The notes under the pieces are model-generated. The model saw only the letters and a list, made by a program, of their open reading frames with translations, did not search any database and was not told the origin of the DNA. A stretch of DNA of 64,000 bases from Leifsonia xyli (GTDB lineage Bacteria; Actinomycetota; Actinomycetes; Actinomycetales; Microbacteriaceae), in assembly GCA_003243275.1 (NCBI GenBank), contig QFQR01000009.1:35250-99249 (forward strand). The letters run 5' to 3'. This document shows positions 32,076 to 42,257 of this stretch, piece after piece; the first letter of the stretch is position 1; every line of letters begins with the position of its first letter. The position numbers and the translations under genes were made by a program.

Positions 32076-35000
32076 ATGTCCACAGCACCGCAAGCAGTCC
32101 GCGGTCGCCGAACGACCGGCGCCATCGCCGGCGCCCTCGGCCTCACGCTGCTCGCCGGTCTCATCCCGCTCAGCCTCGCGCCCGCCGCGATCGCCTCGAC
32201 GGATGGCACCGCCACCACCGCACCGCTCACGGGAACGCTCTCCCCCCTCAAGGCGGACGGCACCGTCAGCGGCCAGCTGAAGGGCAAGGTCGACCTTCCG
32301 GTGCTCCTCGGCGACATCGGCAGCTACGTGCTGCCGGGGCTCACCGCCCCCGCAGGCGACACCACGGGCAACGGGCTCGCCGAGGCGCAGCTTCCCGCCG
32401 GACCGATCGACGGCGTCATCACCGATCCCGAAGACGGTGACGTCGACAGCGATCCGGGCCGCGGCATCGACATCACGGGCGGCTCGGACAGCGTCGTGCG
32501 CACGCCCGCCGGTCTCCGCTCGACCACCGAGCTGCGCGGGCTCACGCTCAACATCGCCGAGCTCAACGACAAGGTCGGCGCCGTGCTCGGTCGCGACGTC
32601 ATCGCCACCGCGGATCGCGTCATCACCCGCGGCGCCGCGCACGTCAACGGAGCGAGCTCGGTCACCACCTCCGTCGAGGGGCTCACGCTGCTCGGCGAGC
32701 AGGTCGCGCTCGTCGACGGGCGCCTCCCCTCCGACGTCTCCCGCACCTCCACCGTGCAGAGCAACGACGTCGTCGCGCTGCTGCGCAGCCTCGGCGTCGA
32801 CGAAGAGGACATCTCGCAGTACGCGGGTCTCGTCTCCAGCAGCAGCCTCGACGGCACCTTCACGCTGACCGCGAGCACCCCGGCGACCGGCGGTCTGCGC
32901 ATCGTCGGCTCGCTGCAGATGCGCATCCGCGCCTCGATGGTCGCGGGCCTCGGCGCCGCCGACCTGCAGGCCAACAACGTCGTGCTCGACGTGCTCGTCG
33001 GCGCCGCCCAGGTGCAGACCCCGTCGGCGATCGCCCCGCGCGGCCTCGCTCTCGAGCTGCAGCAGGCGGAGCCCGGCACGAGCGTCGGGATCACCGGCGT
33101 CGGTCTCGTCATCGGTGCCACCGAGGTCACGATCGGCGGCACCGTCGCCGAGGTGTCCGAGGTCGCCGACAACGGCAGCTCGCTGCGCTTCACGATCCCC
33201 GCCGGGCTTGCGGGCGGGATGTACACCGTGCGGGTGGCGACGCCGGGCGGCGCCCTCGACGCCGGCCGCCTCAAGGTGCTCGCCGACGACGTCGTGCCGC
33301 TGACGGTCACCGGGGTCACCCCCGCATCCGCACCCGACGGCAGCACCGTCACGGTGAGCGGCACCGGCTTCACGCCCGACGCGACGAGCGTCGAGGTGAC
33401 GGATGCCGATGGCGTCGTCGCGCGCGTCACCGCCGACGCCGTGCAGGTGATCCCCTCCGGCCTCAGCCTCGACTTCCGCCTGCCGGAAGGTCTCGCCCTC
33501 GGCACCGCGAAGATCCGCGTCACCGCCGCCGGCGAGTCGGGTGAGACGAGCATCCAGGTCGTCTCGCGCGTGCTCCCGCCCGTGCCCTCGACCGGCTCGG
33601 CCGCGGTGATCGGGATGCAGTCGACCTCGACGCCCGTGGCGCTCACCGTCGACAACTCCGGCACGATGACCTGGTCGGCACCCGTGCTCAACAACCCGGC
33701 CGGACCCTCGGGGTCGCAGACCGTGCTCGAGCTGGGCCTGCCCACGCTCGGTGCGGACGGCCGCGGTGACATCACCGACAGCGCCGGCGGCATCGCGGGC
33801 CAGGTGACCCGTGAGCTCACCGAGTTGCGCGCCACCGCCACCGGCACGGGCTACGGCCTGGGCCTCCCCGCGGCGTGGGGCACCTTCTTCAACACCGGCA
33901 ACGTCGTGACGGCCGATCGGATCGCGGTCGCGGCGAACGTCACGACCGGTGGGACGACCGCCACCTCCGTGCAACTGCAGAACCTGCGCGTTCTCGGCAA
34001 CCCGGTGACGCTCGTCGACGGCCGCCTGCAGACCGCGCAGGAGTTCACGATCACCCGTGACACCAACGACCTCAAGGCCCGCCGCGCCATGAACGGCCTG
34101 TTCTTCTCCGACGAGAAGGAGGCCTACGACCGTCAGAAGTCGGCCACCTCGGCCACCCTCTGGGTGCGTGTCGAGCCGGTCGCCGCGACGAGCGGGGCGG
34201 GCAACGCCACGGCATCCGCGTTCCGGGTGGTGGCGTCGGTCAAGTACAACTACGAGGGCGAGAACGGCGGCTTCCTGAAGACCCGCGCCCGTCACGGAAC
34301 CGGCGGCAACCGCGACGGCGTCCGCGTCGACTTCTTCAGCGCCCAGGTGGCGCAGGTGAGCGTCGGGCGACCGGATGCGGTCGCACCCGAGGTGCTGCGT
34401 GCGACCCCGAACCTGGTCGACGCCGGTGACGAGATCGTCCTCAGCGGTCGCGGCTTCAGCTCCGACGCGCGCGTCGTGTTCGGCGGCGCCGAGATCACGC
34501 CGAGCCTGATCGCGGCCGACGGCACGAGCCTGCGCTTCCTCGCCCCCGTGTCCGCCGAGCCCGGCCTCATGCTCACCCGGGTGCGCACGGGCGTCGGCAC
34601 GAGCGCGAGCGACCGCACCATCACGGTCATGGGAGCGCCGAGCTTCACCGAGCACCCCGAGTCGGTGACCACCCGCACCTCGCAGCCCGTGACCTTCACG
34701 GCCGCCGCGGCCGGCTATCCGGCTCCCGGCATCCGCTGGCAGCGTGAGATCGACGGCGCGTGGACCGACATCGAGGGCGCGACGGGCGAGAGCTACAGCT
34801 TCACGCCGAGCTTCGCCGACTCCGGCTCCCGCTTCCGTGCGGTCGCCACGAACGCGAAGGACAGCGTCGTCTCGAACGCCGCGACCCTGAGCTACGAGAC
34901 CGCTCCCGTGATCACGGCGCCGCCCGCAGCGGGCAGTTGGCGCGCAGGCGACACCGCGCTGTTCTCGGTCGAGTACGACGCGAACCCGGTGGCGACCGTC

Positions 35001-38000
35001 AGCTGGCAGATCAACCGCGGAGGCGGCTGGATCGCGATCCCGAACGCCTCGGGGCCGCAGCTCTCGATGGTCGTGCAGGCGCGTGACCACGACGCCCTCG
35101 TGCGTGCGATCGTGCGCAACGCGATCGGCGAGACCTCGTCGGCGACCGCACAGCTCTGGGTCGGCTTCGACCCGGAGGTGACCACCCAGCCCGTCGCCAC
35201 CTCGGTGCGCGCAGGCGCGACCGCGAGCTTCACGGCGGCCGCGACCGGCAACCCGCTCCCCTCGGTGCGCTGGCAGTACCGGATGCCGCTCGGCGGCGAG
35301 TGGATCGACGTCGACTCCGAGGCCTACCCGAGCGCGCTCACCGGCACGCTCAGCATCCCGGCGCTCGTGAGCTTCGACGGACTGCTGTTCCGCGCCATGT
35401 TCCGCAACTCGCCCGACGTCACCGTGCCGAGCACCCCGGTCGCACTGACCGTGCTGCCCGCCGTCACCGAGCCGGAGCCCGGAGCCGAAGGCCTGTCGGC
35501 CCTGGCATCCCCGCTGCGGCTCGACGCCTCGGCGCTCGTCGCGACGGGGTCGGCCTCGGGAGGCAACCTCTCGGGACTCGTCAACGCGGAGCTGTCGAAG
35601 GGAGTCGAGGTCGGCGAGCCCGGCACCTTCTTCCTCGCCGAGCTCGGCACCCCGGCGTCGCCCGGAACCCTCGAGAAGGTGCACCCCGCCGGGGTCGCCC
35701 TCGGCCCGGACTCGGGTGACCTCGAGGCGGGCTCCCGCTACGGCGAGGTGCTCGTGCGCAACGTCTGGGACTCCGAGGGCATGCGCTCCACCGTCACGGT
35801 GCCGAGCATCACGGTCGACCACCTCGCGCTCGACGACAAGGGCCGCATCGGCGCACTCCTCGGCCTCGATGAGATCCTGTCGGCGACGGATGTCACGGCC
35901 AGCGCCTACGCGCCCTCGGACACCGACTTCTCGACCACCACGACCGCGCGCATCGGAACCCTCCGCGTGCTCGGCGAGGAGCTGGATGCCGCCGACGGCT
36001 TCGTGAACGGGCGGCTGACCGCCCCGATCACCCGTGAGCGGGTGGTGCAGGTCGACGACCCGGCGGTCGTGATGGAGCGCATCGGCGTCAACATCGGCTC
36101 CTACCTCACCGAGCCGCTGCTCGGCTCGGCCAAGGCGCGCATCATCGTCACGGTCAGCCAGCCCAGCGCTCGCGAAGACGACACCGCGACGGTGACCGGC
36201 CTCCTCGTGACGGCACGTGCCGAGTTCGAGGTCGAGCTGGAGACCCAGGGAGTCGATCGCGGCATCATCGAGACGGCGCAGATCGCGACCGCCGGTCTGG
36301 GCGACCTGATCGGCATCCAGGTCGCGCGGACGGCGGCGGCGCGCAACGGCGCCGAGCTGCCCGAGCCCGCCACCCCCGGAAACCCCGGCGGCCCCGGCGG
36401 TCCCGACCCGGGCGGCCCCGAGATCCCCGACCTGCCGGTCGACTCCTACACGCCGACCGCGACGCCCGACCGTGTCGTGACGACGCTGACCGGCGACGCG
36501 GCCACCACCCGCACCCTCACCTGGCGCACCAGCCCGGAGGTCACCTCGGCTGTCGTCGAGTACCGCCCGGCAGCGGGTGGCGAGGTCGTCCAGGTGCCGG
36601 CGACGACCCGTGGCACGAGCGAGCGCAAGGCCGAGCAGAAGGGTGAGACCGCCCAGTACGAGGCGCGCACGCACACCGGAACGCTCACCGGGCTCAGCCC
36701 GGCGACCGCCTACAGCTTCCGGGTCGGCGACGGCGGGTCGAACTGGAGCCCGTGGCGCGAGTTCACGACGGCCGCGGCCGGATCGCAGCCGTTCGAGTTC
36801 CTCTACGTCGGCGATGCCCAGAACGACATCCGTGCCAAGTGGGCGGGGGCTGCGCGGGAGATGTACGACAAGACGCCCGACGCGCGCCTCGTGATCCACG
36901 CCGGCGACCTCATCAACAATGCGGACAACGATCTGCAGTGGGGTGAGTGGTTCGGCGCCGACCCCGACAGCGTGGCGAGTGTGCTGCAGGTTCCCGTCCC
37001 GGGCAACCACGAGTACCTCAACGGTCGGCTCTACGAGCCGTGGGGTGAGAACTTCACGCTGCCGAAGAACGGACCCCAGGTCGACCCGACCGCGACCAGC
37101 TGCGAGCAGGCGTACCAGCGCAAGATGTCCTCCACCTTCGCGAACGCGGTCTACTACGTCGACTACCAGGGCGTGCGGTTCATCAGCCTCGCGGGCACCC
37201 TCGCGATGTCCGACCTGCTGCCGACCGCGGGCGAGCTGGCGGAGGCCGGATGCACGGCCGAGGCGCAGATCGACGTCGTGAAGATGTGGGCGCAGCTCCA
37301 GGCCGACTGGCTCGACAAGGCGCTCGAGACGAACCCTGGCCGCTGGGCGGTCGCCAGCATCCACCAGCCGATCTTCTCGACCTCGGTCGGACGCGACAAC
37401 CCGCACATCCGTGCGGCGTGGCTGCCGGTGTTCGAGAAGCACAACATCGACCTGGTGCTGCAGGGCCACGACCACACCTACGCCCGCGGCTACCTCGCCC
37501 AGAACGAGGTGCCCGGTCAGCCGAAGCTGCAGACCGGACCCGTGTACACGGTGGCGGTGCTCGGCCCGAAGATGTACGACCTCGACATGAACGCCGAGAA
37601 CAACTGGACGCTCAACGCGGCACGCCGTGTCACCGCGTTCCAGGACACCCGTTCCTACCAGCGGGTCTCGGTCGACGGGGGGCGCCTCAGCTACAAGGCG
37701 TACAAGTACGACTCGGGCGAGGTGATCGACTCGTTCGAGATCTGCAAGAACGCCGAAGGCGACAAGCTCGTGGCGGACGACCCCGCGTCGCTCCCCACGG
37801 ACTGCGAGACCTCGGGCAACCCCGGTGGCCCGGGCGAGCCGGGCGAGGGTGAGCCGGCCCCCGGCACGGTGCCCGCGCCGAAGACGGCGGAGCAGCTCGA
37901 CGCGGCCGGTGCCGGTGGCATCAAGATCGTGTCGGTCGACGGACCGCGCGTGGTCGTGGAGCTCCCGCAAGAACGGGTCGGGGAGTGGGTCGCCCCCTAC

Positions 38001-38309
38001 GTCCACTCCTCGCCCACCTTCCTCGGTTGGCAGAAGGTCGGGGCGGATCGGCGGATCACCCTGACCCTCCCGAACGGCTTGGAGGGCAGTCACCGCCTCG
38101 CCGTGCTCGACCGCAATGGTGGACTCATCGGGTGGCAGGCGCTGCAGATCGACCGCGCCTCCGACGGGACCGCCCGGGCAGCACTGGCATCCACCGGTGT
38201 GTCCGACACGATGATCCCGTTCGCGGTCGGGGGCGCACTGCTGCTCCTGATGGGTGCCGTGACGGTCCTCTTCGGGTCTCGCCGCCGCCGGGGGGCAGCG
38301 GTCGACTGA
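32076..38309 (+). CDS. Giant LASTG-anchored surface protein with metallophosphatase domain
   Basis: 2077 residues. Signal peptide (about 1-40; LTLLAGLIPLSLAPAAIAS). Order: choice-of-anchor G-type module (about 45-310), two IPT/TIG-like Ig domains (314-405, 411-495), a second anchor-G module (506-765, with GDITDSAGGIAGQVTRELTE), IPT (771-855), three Ig-like domains (855-1128), a third anchor-G module (1135-1425), a Gly-Pro linker, a purple-acid-phosphatase FnIII domain (1457-1567) and a metallophosphatase (1572-1819: YVGDAQ, IHAGDLINN, GNHEY, SIHQPIF, QGHDHTYAR). After a second Gly-Pro linker and a further domain comes LASTG at 2037-2041, a hydrophobic helix and basic tail: a class E sortase signal. 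Start ATG has GGAGG. The phosphatase is predicted to act at the cell surface. Confidence 0.9.
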   Translation: MSTAPQAVRGRRTTGAIAGALGLTLLAGLIPLSLAPAAIASTDGTATTAPLTGTLSPLKADGTVSGQLKGKVDLPVLLGDIGSYVLPGLTAPAGDTTGNGLAEAQLPAGPIDGVITDPEDGDVDSDPGRGIDITGGSDSVVRTPAGLRSTTELRGLTLNIAELNDKVGAVLGRDVIATADRVITRGAAHVNGASSVTTSVEGLTLLGEQVALVDGRLPSDVSRTSTVQSNDVVALLRSLGVDEEDISQYAGLVSSSSLDGTFTLTASTPATGGLRIVGSLQMRIRASMVAGLGAADLQANNVVLDVLVGAAQVQTPSAIAPRGLALELQQAEPGTSVGITGVGLVIGATEVTIGGTVAEVSEVADNGSSLRFTIPAGLAGGMYTVRVATPGGALDAGRLKVLADDVVPLTVTGVTPASAPDGSTVTVSGTGFTPDATSVEVTDADGVVARVTADAVQVIPSGLSLDFRLPEGLALGTAKIRVTAAGESGETSIQVVSRVLPPVPSTGSAAVIGMQSTSTPVALTVDNSGTMTWSAPVLNNPAGPSGSQTVLELGLPTLGADGRGDITDSAGGIAGQVTRELTELRATATGTGYGLGLPAAWGTFFNTGNVVTADRIAVAANVTTGGTTATSVQLQNLRVLGNPVTLVDGRLQTAQEFTITRDTNDLKARRAMNGLFFSDEKEAYDRQKSATSATLWVRVEPVAATSGAGNATASAFRVVASVKYNYEGENGGFLKTRARHGTGGNRDGVRVDFFSAQVAQVSVGRPDAVAPEVLRATPNLVDAGDEIVLSGRGFSSDARVVFGGAEITPSLIAADGTSLRFLAPVSAEPGLMLTRVRTGVGTSASDRTITVMGAPSFTEHPESVTTRTSQPVTFTAAAAGYPAPGIRWQREIDGAWTDIEGATGESYSFTPSFADSGSRFRAVATNAKDSVVSNAATLSYETAPVITAPPAAGSWRAGDTALFSVEYDANPVATVSWQINRGGGWIAIPNASGPQLSMVVQARDHDALVRAIVRNAIGETSSATAQLWVGFDPEVTTQPVATSVRAGATASFTAAATGNPLPSVRWQYRMPLGGEWIDVDSEAYPSALTGTLSIPALVSFDGLLFRAMFRNSPDVTVPSTPVALTVLPAVTEPEPGAEGLSALASPLRLDASALVATGSASGGNLSGLVNAELSKGVEVGEPGTFFLAELGTPASPGTLEKVHPAGVALGPDSGDLEAGSRYGEVLVRNVWDSEGMRSTVTVPSITVDHLALDDKGRIGALLGLDEILSATDVTASAYAPSDTDFSTTTTARIGTLRVLGEELDAADGFVNGRLTAPITRERVVQVDDPAVVMERIGVNIGSYLTEPLLGSAKARIIVTVSQPSAREDDTATVTGLLVTARAEFEVELETQGVDRGIIETAQIATAGLGDLIGIQVARTAAARNGAELPEPATPGNPGGPGGPDPGGPEIPDLPVDSYTPTATPDRVVTTLTGDAATTRTLTWRTSPEVTSAVVEYRPAAGGEVVQVPATTRGTSERKAEQKGETAQYEARTHTGTLTGLSPATAYSFRVGDGGSNWSPWREFTTAAAGSQPFEFLYVGDAQNDIRAKWAGAAREMYDKTPDARLVIHAGDLINNADNDLQWGEWFGADPDSVASVLQVPVPGNHEYLNGRLYEPWGENFTLPKNGPQVDPTATSCEQAYQRKMSSTFANAVYYVDYQGVRFISLAGTLAMSDLLPTAGELAEAGCTAEAQIDVVKMWAQLQADWLDKALETNPGRWAVASIHQPIFSTSVGRDNPHIRAAWLPVFEKHNIDLVLQGHDHTYARGYLAQNEVPGQPKLQTGPVYTVAVLGPKMYDLDMNAENNWTLNAARRVTAFQDTRSYQRVSVDGGRLSYKAYKYDSGEVIDSFEICKNAEGDKLVADDPASLPTDCETSGNPGGPGEPGEGEPAPGTVPAPKTAEQLDAAGAGGIKIVSVDGPRVVVELPQERVGEWVAPYVHSSPTFLGWQKVGADRRITLTLPNGLEGSHRLAVLDRNGGLIGWQALQIDRASDGTARAALASTGVSDTMIPFAVGGALLLLMGAVTVLFGSRRRRGAAVD

Positions 38310-38322
38310 CCCGACGAGAGGA

Positions 38323-38356
38323 ACACGGGCGGGCACCTTCGGGTGTCCGCCCGTGT
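38323..38356 (+). terminator. Terminator hairpin after surface-protein gene
   Basis: 15-bp stem ACACGGGCGGGCACC/GGTGTCCGCCCGTGT with a TTCG tetraloop (one G-T wobble). Located 14 nt beyond the stop, between the convergent purF and surface-protein genes. No strong T tract. Serves either strand. Confidence 0.7.
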
Positions 38357-38385
38357 GACGTTGACGACGTTGCCGCCTCCGCCGC

Positions 38386-39843
38386 TCAGCTGAGCTGGTT
38401 GCGTTCGACCCAGTCGAGGTATTCGGGGGTCACCGTGCCGGTGATGTACTCGCCCGTGAAGCAGCTCATCTCGAGGTCCTCGATCGGGGAGCCCTCGAGG
38501 ATCGCCGCCTTCATGTCGGCCACCTCCTGGTAGATGAGGTAGTCGGCACCGAGTGCCGTGGCGATCTCGGGGATCTTGCGGCCGGATGCGATGAGCTCGG
38601 CCCTCGTCGGCATGTTGATGCCGTAGACGTGCGGGTAGCGCACCGGCGGCGCGGCCGAGGTGAAGGTGACGGAGTTGGCACCCGCCTGCCGTGCCATGTC
38701 GACGATCTCCTTCGAGGTCGTGCCGCGCACGATCGAGTCGTCGACGATGAGCACGTTCTTGCCCTTGAACTCGGAGCTCATCGCGTTGAGCTTCTGCTTC
38801 ACCGACTTCGTGCGCTGTTCCTGCCCGGGCATGATGAAGGTGCGCCCGACGTAGCGGTTCTTGTAGAAGCCTTCGCGGTATTCGATGCCGAGCTTGCGCG
38901 CCACCTGCATCGCGGCCGGCCGCGAGGAGTCGGGGATCGGCATGACCACGTCGATCGCCCCCGAGGGCGTGTACTGCGCGATCGTGTCGGCGAGCCGCTC
39001 GCCGAGCCGCAGCCGCGCGTCGTAGACCGAGATGCCGTTCATGATCGAGTCGGGTCGCGCGAGGTACACGTACTCGAAGGAGCACGGGATCAGCCGCGGG
39101 TTCTTCGCGCACTGACGGGAGTAGAGCTCGCCCGACCGCGTGATGAACACGGCCTCGCCTGGCGCCACATCCCGCACCACCTCGTAGCCGCCCCATTCGA
39201 GCACGAGCGACTCCGAGGCGACGACCCACTCCTCGCCCACGAGCCCGGCGCTGCGCCGTCCGAGGATCAACGGGCGGATGCCGAAGGGGTCGCGGAAGGC
39301 GAGCAGCCCCTGCCCCGCGATGAGGGCGATCGCCGCGTACGAGCCCTCGACCCGCTCGTGCAGGGTCTCGATCGCGTCGAACACCTGGTCGGGGTCAAGC
39401 TCGTCACCGCGGATCTGCGCCTGCAGCTCGTTCGCGAGCACGTTGACGAGCAGCTCGGTGTCGGAGTTGGTGTTGAGATGGCGGCGGTCGGTGTGGAAGA
39501 GCTCCTCGGTGAGCTCGCGCGTGTTGGTGAGGTTGCCGTTGTGCACGAGCACGATGCCGTAGGGGGCGTTCACGTAGAACGGCTGCGCCTCCTGCTCCTT
39601 CGAGGCATCCCCGCGTGTCGCGTAGCGCACGTGCCCGAGGCCCATGGTGCCGAGGAGCCCGCGCATGTCGCGCGTGCGGTAGGCCTCGCGCACCTGCCCC
39701 TTCGACTTGAACATGTGCACGACCGAGCCCTCGGAGGTCGCGATCCCGGTCGAGTCCTGGCCGCGATGCTGCAACAGGGACAGGGCGTCGTAGACCTGCT
39801 GGTTGACGGGGCTGGATGAGACGATGCCGACGATGCCGCACAT
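38386..39843 (-). CDS. purF: Amidophosphoribosyltransferase
   Basis: 485-residue first enzyme of purine synthesis (PRPP + glutamine to phosphoribosylamine). It begins MCGIVGIVSSSPVNQQVYDALSLLQHRGQDSTGI: Cys2 is the N-terminal nucleophile, with no propeptide. Glutaminase (about 2-235), then phosphoribosyltransferase with the PRPP-binding loop NVLIVDDSIVRGTTSKEIV (about 365-384) and the Cys clusters of 4Fe-4S type (CSFEY...; CFTGEY). SD AGGAG upstream of the ATG. Neighbour purM is encoded beyond the next surface protein. Confidence 0.97.
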   Translation of the reverse strand: MCGIVGIVSSSPVNQQVYDALSLLQHRGQDSTGIATSEGSVVHMFKSKGQVREAYRTRDMRGLLGTMGLGHVRYATRGDASKEQEAQPFYVNAPYGIVLVHNGNLTNTRELTEELFHTDRRHLNTNSDTELLVNVLANELQAQIRGDELDPDQVFDAIETLHERVEGSYAAIALIAGQGLLAFRDPFGIRPLILGRRSAGLVGEEWVVASESLVLEWGGYEVVRDVAPGEAVFITRSGELYSRQCAKNPRLIPCSFEYVYLARPDSIMNGISVYDARLRLGERLADTIAQYTPSGAIDVVMPIPDSSRPAAMQVARKLGIEYREGFYKNRYVGRTFIMPGQEQRTKSVKQKLNAMSSEFKGKNVLIVDDSIVRGTTSKEIVDMARQAGANSVTFTSAAPPVRYPHVYGINMPTRAELIASGRKIPEIATALGADYLIYQEVADMKAAILEGSPIEDLEMSCFTGEYITGTVTPEYLDWVERNQLS

Positions 39844-40014
39844 GCCGCGGGCTGCTCCTGGGGTTCGTGAGACGCGCACCGGATGGGTACGTGTCATCCT
39901 CCCACACGCCCCCGCGGTATCCGGATGCGGGCGCCTCCGCCCGGAGGTGCGGCCGCGTTCACGCCCCGTTCGGGGGCTGCCTGTCCCCCGAGTGTCCCCC
40001 ATATGGTGACAAGC

Positions 40015-42090
40015 GTGACCACCCGACTTCGTCATCCGTTCGTCCTCCTCCTCGCCGCACTCCTCGCACTCTCGCTTCCCCTCGCCGCCGTCAGCGCCGC
40101 GCGGGCGAGCGTCGTGGCGCTGCTCAGCGACCTGAGCAGCTCGACGGTTTCCTTCGACTCCGCGTTCGCTCCGGAGCAGACCACCTACCGGGCGACCGTG
40201 CCCAACACGGTCACCTCCTTCACCTTCACGCCCACGGCAGCCGACCCGAGCTACACGCTCGCCGTCTACAACGGAATGGCCACCGTGGGCGCCACGAGCG
40301 GAGTGCCCATCACCGTGGACTTGCGGCCGGGCACCAACACCTTCACGGTGACGGTCGCCGATTCGGTGAGCTCGAACACCTCGTCGCAGTACGCGATGTT
40401 GATCACGCGTTCCGCGCCGCCTGCACCCCTCTTCGATCCGCGGCTCTCCTCGCTCAGCGTGCTCGGCGAGACCCTGAGCCCGACCTTCGATCCCACGATC
40501 ACCTCCTACACCGTCGCGGTGCCCTACACGACCACCAGCGCCACGGTCAGCGCCACGGCCGGCACCGGCGCCAGCGCCGGCGCCGTGACGATCACCAACC
40601 CGAGTCGCCCGATGACCGACGGCACCACGCGCCTCGGCATCGGCGGCAACCTCGTGCAGGTCACGGTCACGGCGATCGACGGAACGACGACGCGCACTTA
40701 CAACGTGAGCATCGTGCGGGATGACGCGCCCACCGCGAACGTCGACCTGGATGCGCTGACGCTGTCGGTGGGCGCCCTCGCCCCCGCCTTCGACCCGGCG
40801 GTCACCAGGTACACCGCGACCGTGCCCTACGCCGTGCGCCAGGTGCAGCTCACCGCATCCCCCGCCGAGGCCGCCAACACGATGGTCATCAACAACGTGC
40901 AGATGGATGACGGCGTGCCGAGCACCGTGCCGGTGATCTACAACGGCGGAAGCTCCTTCGCCATCCGCGTCACCGCCCCCAACCAGGTCGAGAAGATCTA
41001 CACGGTGCAGATCACGCGTGAGCCGCCGTCGACCAACGCCGACCTCACCGCGCTGTCGCTGTCCGAGGGCACCCTGGCGCCCGTCTTCGACAACGCGACG
41101 ACCGCCTACGCGGCCGAGGTTCCCTACCTCACCACCTCGGTGACGGTGACGGGTGAGGTCGCGGATGCGACCGCCATCCTGCGGGTGAACGGGCGCGACA
41201 CCGCGTCGGGTGCCGCATCCGCTCCCGTCGCGCTCCGGGTCGGCGACAACGCGATCGTGGTCTCGGCCACGGCCGAGGACGGCGTGACCGCCACCACGCG
41301 CACCATCACGGTGACGCGGGCCGCGCCCGACCTCGACCTCGCGAACCTCGCCGTGACCGCCACCGGTGGCACGCTCGCGCCGGTGTTCGACGCCGCGACC
41401 ACCGCGTACACGCTCGATGTGCCGTACACGACGACGTCGATCGATGTCGCCGCGGCGGCCGTGGAGTCCGCGTGGACGGTCGCGATCGACGGGGTGACAT
41501 CCGCATCCCGCACGCTCCCGCTCGCGGTCGGCACCCAGAGCATCACGGTGCGCGTCACCGCCGCCTACGGTGAGACCCGGGACTACGTCATCGCCGTCAC
41601 CCGTGCCCCTGCCGTCGCGCCGACGCTCACCTTCTCCCTCGGGTTCGGTGCCGGTGACGTGGCCGCGGGAGCACCGTTCACGGTGGGCGGCGACCACCTG
41701 CTGCCGGGGAGCACCTTCACCGTCACGGCCTACTCGAACCCGGTGGTGCTCGTGACGGGCCTCGTCGGCCCGAGCGGCATCGTCTCGTGGAATGGTGCGC
41801 TGCCCGCCTCGCTCGAGGCCGGCGCCCACCGGCTCGTGTTCGACGGGACCGCGGAGGACGGCACGGCGGTGAGCCGCACGGCGTGGTTCACGCTGCTGCG
41901 CAACGGCACGATCGGCGCCGTGTCGCTGACCGGACCGGTCGCCTACGACGAGGCTGCGCCCGCCGCGGCGCTCGCGTCGACGGGTGCCGACGGTGCCGGG
42001 GATCTGGCGCTCGTGGCGCTCGCGCTGCTGGCGCTCGGTGCGGCGGCGCTGCTGCGCACCTCGCTGCGGACGCGGCGCGCCCGCGCCTGA
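40015..42090 (+). CDS. LASTG-anchored surface protein with cadherin-like repeats
   Basis: 691 residues. Signal peptide (RHPFVLLLAALLALSLPLAAVSAARA). Then five cadherin-like beta-sandwich (PF12733-type) repeats of about 95 residues, each with an 'L-x-x-L-x-(V/L)-x-x-G-x-L-x-P-x-F-D-x-x-x-T-x-Y-x-x-x-V-P-Y' pattern; the first is divergent. The C-terminal domain (about 540-645) is followed by LASTG at 653-657, a hydrophobic helix and Arg-rich tail, a sortase E signal like that of the giant protein. Start: a GTG 7 nt after TATGGT (40002-40007); a possible ATG at 40003 would sit in that box. It was found next to purF on the opposite strand. Confidence 0.88.
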   Translation: MTTRLRHPFVLLLAALLALSLPLAAVSAARASVVALLSDLSSSTVSFDSAFAPEQTTYRATVPNTVTSFTFTPTAADPSYTLAVYNGMATVGATSGVPITVDLRPGTNTFTVTVADSVSSNTSSQYAMLITRSAPPAPLFDPRLSSLSVLGETLSPTFDPTITSYTVAVPYTTTSATVSATAGTGASAGAVTITNPSRPMTDGTTRLGIGGNLVQVTVTAIDGTTTRTYNVSIVRDDAPTANVDLDALTLSVGALAPAFDPAVTRYTATVPYAVRQVQLTASPAEAANTMVINNVQMDDGVPSTVPVIYNGGSSFAIRVTAPNQVEKIYTVQITREPPSTNADLTALSLSEGTLAPVFDNATTAYAAEVPYLTTSVTVTGEVADATAILRVNGRDTASGAASAPVALRVGDNAIVVSATAEDGVTATTRTITVTRAAPDLDLANLAVTATGGTLAPVFDAATTAYTLDVPYTTTSIDVAAAAVESAWTVAIDGVTSASRTLPLAVGTQSITVRVTAAYGETRDYVIAVTRAPAVAPTLTFSLGFGAGDVAAGAPFTVGGDHLLPGSTFTVTAYSNPVVLVTGLVGPSGIVSWNGALPASLEAGAHRLVFDGTAEDGTAVSRTAWFTLLRNGTIGAVSLTGPVAYDEAAPAAALASTGADGAGDLALVALALLALGAAALLRTSLRTRRARA

Positions 42091-42146
42091 CCCCGCGCGC
42101 ATCCGCCCCCCGCGCATCCGGCCCCGCGCGCATCCTCGAGGTCGGA

Positions 42147-42201
42147 GATTCGTGCCATATGGTCGCCACGGGCGCCCGATAGCGACCATGTGGCACGAAT
42201 C
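42147..42201. repeat. Long palindrome, GATTCGTGCC family
   Basis: 20-nt arms GATTCGTGCCATATGGTCGC and complement (one mismatch), 15-nt loop. Between the surface protein and purM, in the same direction as both. Confidence 0.85.
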
Positions 42202-42257
42202 CCGAACCCTCCGTCGGCGCGAGCGAGCCCGCGTGTGAGCCCCGGTACGCTGGGCGT

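Noticed and set aside
32073..38336. A 2087-residue open frame on the minus strand opposite the giant surface protein
   Set aside because: It is the antisense shadow of a GC-rich gene: Arg/Gly/Asp-rich low-complexity translation, no domain, no signal sequence. The plus frame has signal peptide, domains and LASTG tail.
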